Assembly: GCA_964451705.1 (NCBI GenBank)
Contig: CAYVIV010000010.1
Span: 1 to 24,515 of the forward strand
Origin: CAYYFV01 sp964451705
GTDB taxonomy: Bacteria > Patescibacteriota > Gracilibacteria > UBA1369 > GCA-2718715
DNA: 24,515 nucleotides
Reading direction: 5' to 3'
Position numbers and translations under genes: made by a program. Under the pieces are notes generated by a model. That model was not told where the DNA came from, did not search any database, and worked only from the letters and a program-made list of their open reading frames with translations. This document shows positions 22,026-24,515 of the stretch, piece after piece; positions within the stretch are counted from its first letter, which is position 1, and every line of letters begins with the position of its first letter.

Positions 22026-22057
22026 AAAAACCTCTCAAGTCTGAGAGGTTTTTTTTT
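22026..22057. terminator. Terminator of infC-rpmI-rplT (probably bidirectional)
   Basis: Stem CCTCTCA (22031-22037) with TGAGAGG (22042-22048) and loop AGTC, flanked by A5 on the left and T9 on the right. It can also end the minus-strand cyclophilin transcript. Confidence 0.88.
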
Positions 22058-22098
22058 GCTTTGGTTTTGTAGCTTGGTTTTATTTACCAAGTCTTTGA

Positions 22099-22665
22099 TT
22101 ATTCAACTATGGTGATTTTGTTTATGATAGCCTCTTGGAGTGGTCTATCATAAACATCTGTTGGTAGGGCAGCTATAGCTTCGACAATATCCATACCTTC
22201 TGTGACCATGCCGAAAACACTGTGTTGGCCATCTAGCCAAGCTGTGCCATTTTTGTTTTGGACAATGAAAAACTGTGAGCCAGTAGTTGATGGTAAGGCT
22301 GTTTTAGCCATAGATAAAGCCCCGTAGCTGTGTTTTAGCGAAGGGTCAAACTCCTCGTCTATAGTAGTGCCTGGCCCTTTGTAAGAATGGCCACCTGTAC
22401 CATTGGCATTTTCGAAGTCACCTGTTTGCAGCATGAAATCTCCAATTACTCTGTGGAAAACCACACCGTCGTAGCGACCTTGCTTGGCAAGAGTTACAAA
22501 GTTTTTATAGGTTTCTGGGACCTTATCAGAAATGTCTGCTGTAATGGTGCCAAAATTTGTTTCTATAATGGCTTGAGTTCCTGTTGATTGATTGTTCATA
22601 GATGTGAAAACTAATACTATTAAAATTACTAAAATTGGGAGGATTAGTTTTTTTACTTTATTCAT
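22099..22665 (-). CDS. Membrane-anchored cyclophilin-type peptidyl-prolyl isomerase
   Basis: 188 aa from the ATG at 22665 (an upstream TTG in frame is less likely). An N-terminal membrane helix at about 6-22 (LILPILVILIVLVF) anchors a single cyclophilin domain. Active-site features are VVFHRVIGDFMLQTGD (about 69-84, catalytic Arg), GSQFFIV (about 132-138, substrate loop), and WLDGQHSVFGMV (about 145-156). It speeds prolyl isomerisation of exported proteins outside the membrane. The anchor rather than a cleavable signal is likely because no AXA site follows. It is divergent from the delta-prime gene. Confidence 0.93.
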   Translation of the reverse strand: MNKVKKLILPILVILIVLVFTSMNNQSTGTQAIIETNFGTITADISDKVPETYKNFVTLAKQGRYDGVVFHRVIGDFMLQTGDFENANGTGGHSYKGPGTTIDEEFDPSLKHSYGALSMAKTALPSTTGSQFFIVQNKNGTAWLDGQHSVFGMVTEGMDIVEAIAALPTDVYDRPLQEAIINKITIVE

Positions 22666-22672
22666 AAGCAAA

Positions 22673-22703
22673 TTGTTATATAGTGTTTCTAGAATAATAT
22701 AAT
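22673..22703 (+). promoter_or_regulatory. Possible promoter of the delta-prime gene
   Basis: An exact TATAAT at 22698-22703, overlapping TAATAT at 22695-22700, with TTGTTA at 22673-22678 (16-nt or 19-nt spacer). The leader would be about 20 nt. Confidence 0.3.
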
Positions 22704-22731
22704 ATGCTGAATCAATAAGTCTACTGTTTAT

Positions 22732-23577
22732 ATGAATTTTCCGAAAAAAACAAATTTAGAAATAGCTGCCCTGGCCCCTGTTAAAGAATCAATCTTGGCT
22801 GATTTTAAAGCTATGAAACCTAAAAACAGCTATCTGATATCTGGACCGAGTTTTGTTGGCAAGGCAGAAACTGCATGGCAAATTGCTAGAACTGTTGTAG
22901 ATGAAAAATACTGGGACTTAGATATTTGCGTGTTGGATGCTGAGTATTCCAAAATTGGCATTAAAGACCTGCGTCAAATGCAAGAAATGCTGAGTAGGTC
23001 TGCACATGGAGAGTTTAAGTTTTGCATTATCAGGGCGATTGAATGCCTGAGTATTCCAGCTATCAATAGCCTTTTAAAGGTGCTGGAGGATACAAAACAG
23101 AACCTGTGTTTTATTCTGACTTCTAATAATTCTCAGCTGGTTTTGGATACAATTAAATCTAGGTGTCAGAGCTTTAATGTCTCTAACTGTATTGCAGACT
23201 TAGACATAGACTTGAGTGGCCACAAATTGGAATCTAAGAGTTTTTTTGGCAAAAATGCATTAGCGCTACATTATATGGAAGATGAGGGTTTTAGGGCTGA
23301 TTTTGAGAGCTTTTGGCAGCAATGGGAGTTGTTCTTTGAGAGTGGCTCGGATAAGCTTTTTAAGGGTTTTTTAGCCGATCAAGACCGCAAGGCCCTTGCT
23401 CTTTATTTGGAACTCATAAGCCTGTGGTGTGGGCAACACAAACAAGAGCTGGGCTTGGAAAACTTTGCCTTTGCTTCGCGTGAATGCTTGAGTGTTCGAA
23501 AGTTGATTAGACAAAATAGCAATCAAAAACTTGCGCTGGAGGTTTTGAGCTTGAAATTAAACCAGGTTTGCGGTTAG
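22732..23577 (+). CDS. holB: DNA polymerase III delta-prime subunit-like clamp-loader protein
   Basis: 281 aa, short against about 330 for HolB. The AAA+ core of delta-prime is recognisable: NSYLISGPSFVGKAETAWQI (32-51; the P-loop lacks the normal GKT, as in many delta-prime subunits), FCIIRAIECLSIPAINSLLKVLED (99-122; family PAANALLKTLEE), CFILTSNNSQLVLDTIKSRCQSF (126-148; sensor region). The delta-prime subunit is a non-hydrolysing part of the clamp loader. The C-terminal third is divergent. The TPR gene follows after 25 nt and is probably co-transcribed. Confidence 0.85.
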   Translation: MNFPKKTNLEIAALAPVKESILADFKAMKPKNSYLISGPSFVGKAETAWQIARTVVDEKYWDLDICVLDAEYSKIGIKDLRQMQEMLSRSAHGEFKFCIIRAIECLSIPAINSLLKVLEDTKQNLCFILTSNNSQLVLDTIKSRCQSFNVSNCIADLDIDLSGHKLESKSFFGKNALALHYMEDEGFRADFESFWQQWELFFESGSDKLFKGFLADQDRKALALYLELISLWCGQHKQELGLENFAFASRECLSVRKLIRQNSNQKLALEVLSLKLNQVCG

Positions 23578-23602
23578 AATAGAGTCTAAATAAAGTATAT
23601 TT

Positions 23603-24415
23603 ATGTCTTGGATAATCATATTTGCGTGTTTGTTTGGTCTGATTATGATTTATTTTAATCAGTACAAAGTCCAAAGCCGAAACCAGAGGATTAAGGTAAA
23701 GGCTATAAAACCGATGGTCGATAGTTTTGACGCCAAGCAACCAGTTACAAAAAGGAAAGATGGCCTAAACTGGAAAAGGCCCAAACTGGACTACAAAGAA
23801 ATTGCAGATGTTTTTAACAAAGCAGAAACTTTTTACTCTAAAAAAGATTTTGAAAATGCAAAAAAAACCTATATAAATGTTTTAACGCTACACCCACTGC
23901 ACCCTGGTGCAAATAATAAATTGGGCTTAATTTACCTAAAAGAGGGTAGAGCTTCTAAGGCTGAGGTGATTTTTAGGAAACTAGTTGAAATCAAACCACA
24001 CGAGGCAGTTTACTATTCCAACCTAGGACTAGCGCTCTACAGCCTAGGGCACAAGTTAGAGGCTAAGCAAGCCTATACAAGGGCGATTAAGCTAGACCCG
24101 AAAAAAGATTCTAGGTTTTTGTCTTTAGGACAAGTGTGTGTGGATTTAAAGCACTGGAAACCAGCAATTAATGCTTTTTCTAAGGCTTTAGAGCTAAACC
24201 CAAAGAATGATAAACTATACTTTTATATTGCAGATTTGCTCATTAAAGTCCAGGCCTACAACGAGGCAATGGCCTTTATGAAAACATACCTAAATATGAA
24301 TCCTTATAGCAAAGAGGCTAAAGATAAAATTCGTGAAATTAAAATCAAGTCAGGCGCATCTCCCTTAAACGTGGACCCAAGAGCAGAGCTCAAAAAAGAT
24401 CCTCTGGATCTGTAG
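23603..24415 (+). CDS. Membrane-anchored TPR protein
   Basis: 270 aa. An N-terminal membrane helix (about 3-18, IIIFACLFGLIMIYF) is followed by a basic linker and then about four tetratricopeptide repeats from residue about 75 to 215 (motifs such as ENAKKTYINVLTLHPLHPGA, GRASKAEVIFRKLVEIKPHE, GHKLEAKQAYTRAIKLDPK, KPAINAFSKALELNPKN). TPRs bind partner proteins; a scaffold at the membrane is likely. It ends in a charged tail. The next possible coding sequence starts 11 nt after its stop. Confidence 0.85.
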   Translation: MSWIIIFACLFGLIMIYFNQYKVQSRNQRIKVKAIKPMVDSFDAKQPVTKRKDGLNWKRPKLDYKEIADVFNKAETFYSKKDFENAKKTYINVLTLHPLHPGANNKLGLIYLKEGRASKAEVIFRKLVEIKPHEAVYYSNLGLALYSLGHKLEAKQAYTRAIKLDPKKDSRFLSLGQVCVDLKHWKPAINAFSKALELNPKNDKLYFYIADLLIKVQAYNEAMAFMKTYLNMNPYSKEAKDKIREIKIKSGASPLNVDPRAELKKDPLDL

Positions 24416-24425
24416 ACCTAGGCAG

Positions 24426-24515
24426 ATGGCATTGTTAGCCTGGATTGGATGCTTGGATGTTTGGATGGTAAATGATAGGGAAGATTTGTTGGTTGATGTT
24501 TGTGGAAAATCAGGA
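24426..24515 (+). CDS. Possible start of another gene (truncated by window edge)
   Basis: An ATG at 24426 opens a frame of 30 codons to the edge (MALLAWIGCLDVWMVND, then a segment ending CGKSG). A second in-frame ATG at 24465 may be the true start. The final GKSG could be the beginning of a P-loop, but this is too short to judge. Three copies of an 8-nt tandem repeat fall inside it, which argues against it being coding. Confidence 0.3.
   Translation, partial: MALLAWIGCLDVWMVNDREDLLVDVCGKSG
24445..24468 (+). repeat. Three tandem copies of TTGGATGN
   Basis: TTGGATGC, TTGGATGT and TTGGATGG follow one another directly. No function is evident. Confidence 0.7.

Noticed and set aside
1..24515. TGA recoded as Gly or Trp
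   Set aside because: Conserved genes are complete with TGA read as a stop, and motif Gly and Trp residues use GGN and TGG. Recoding would leave many genes broken under the standard code.

Overview
The window looks like chromosomal DNA from a small-genome, AT-rich bacterium of the Candidate Phyla Radiation (Patescibacteria). The clues are a short VirB2/T4SS-pilin-like protein of the kind common in that group, many small single-gene transcription units and tRNAs scattered between genes, very short leaders almost without Shine-Dalgarno motifs, and divergent versions of core genes. I cannot place it more finely. Conserved proteins (LysRS, YbeY, MurB, DnaB, RecR, IF3, L35, L20) are full length under the standard code. 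However, all 24 stop codons I could check are TAA (12) or TAG (12); none is TGA.

Layout: 1-3027 (minus) holds two overlapping genes for exported surface proteins: a Q/S-rich single-pass protein, then a CSLREA/beta-helix-like protein that runs off the left edge. 3159-4703 is lysS with a clear terminator. 4813-5855 is an unusual locus: a gene for a DNA-binding (HTH), coiled-coil, C-terminally membrane-anchored protein, divergent from ybeY, with a dense array of TGTC/GACA and GAGACA/TGTCTC words across the shared promoter and into both genes. 6215-8160 interleaves two tRNA-Pro genes with an inositol-monophosphatase-family gene and murB. 8161-8490 is a non-coding stretch with hairpins, followed by a pilin-like gene, tRNA-Lys, and a CvpA-like membrane protein with an extreme His-rich tail.

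9954-14819 (plus) starts with a second HTH/coiled-coil gene. A promoter carrying a 10-bp perfect inverted repeat follows, and then a tight operon: glutamate dehydrogenase, a 774-aa protein with pyruvate phosphate dikinase (PPDK) architecture but without its catalytic residues, and uracil phosphoribosyltransferase. 14843-15987 holds tRNA-Glu, a SIMPL-domain protein, and a tRNA-Thr/tRNA-Tyr unit with its own promoter and terminator. 20179-16057 (minus) is a genome-maintenance run: a ComM-like protein that has lost its ATPase motifs, YraN, a PEGA-domain membrane protein and DnaB. Divergent from it are recR and the infC-rpmI-rplT operon, with IF3 probably starting at ATT. The right end has a membrane-anchored cyclophilin, a DNA polymerase III delta-prime-like protein, a TPR protein and perhaps the start of another gene.

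The most interesting points are the membrane-tethered HTH protein beside a private array of candidate binding sites, the PPDK-like and ComM-like pseudoenzymes kept full length in operons, and the absence of TGA stops without evidence that TGA is a sense codon.
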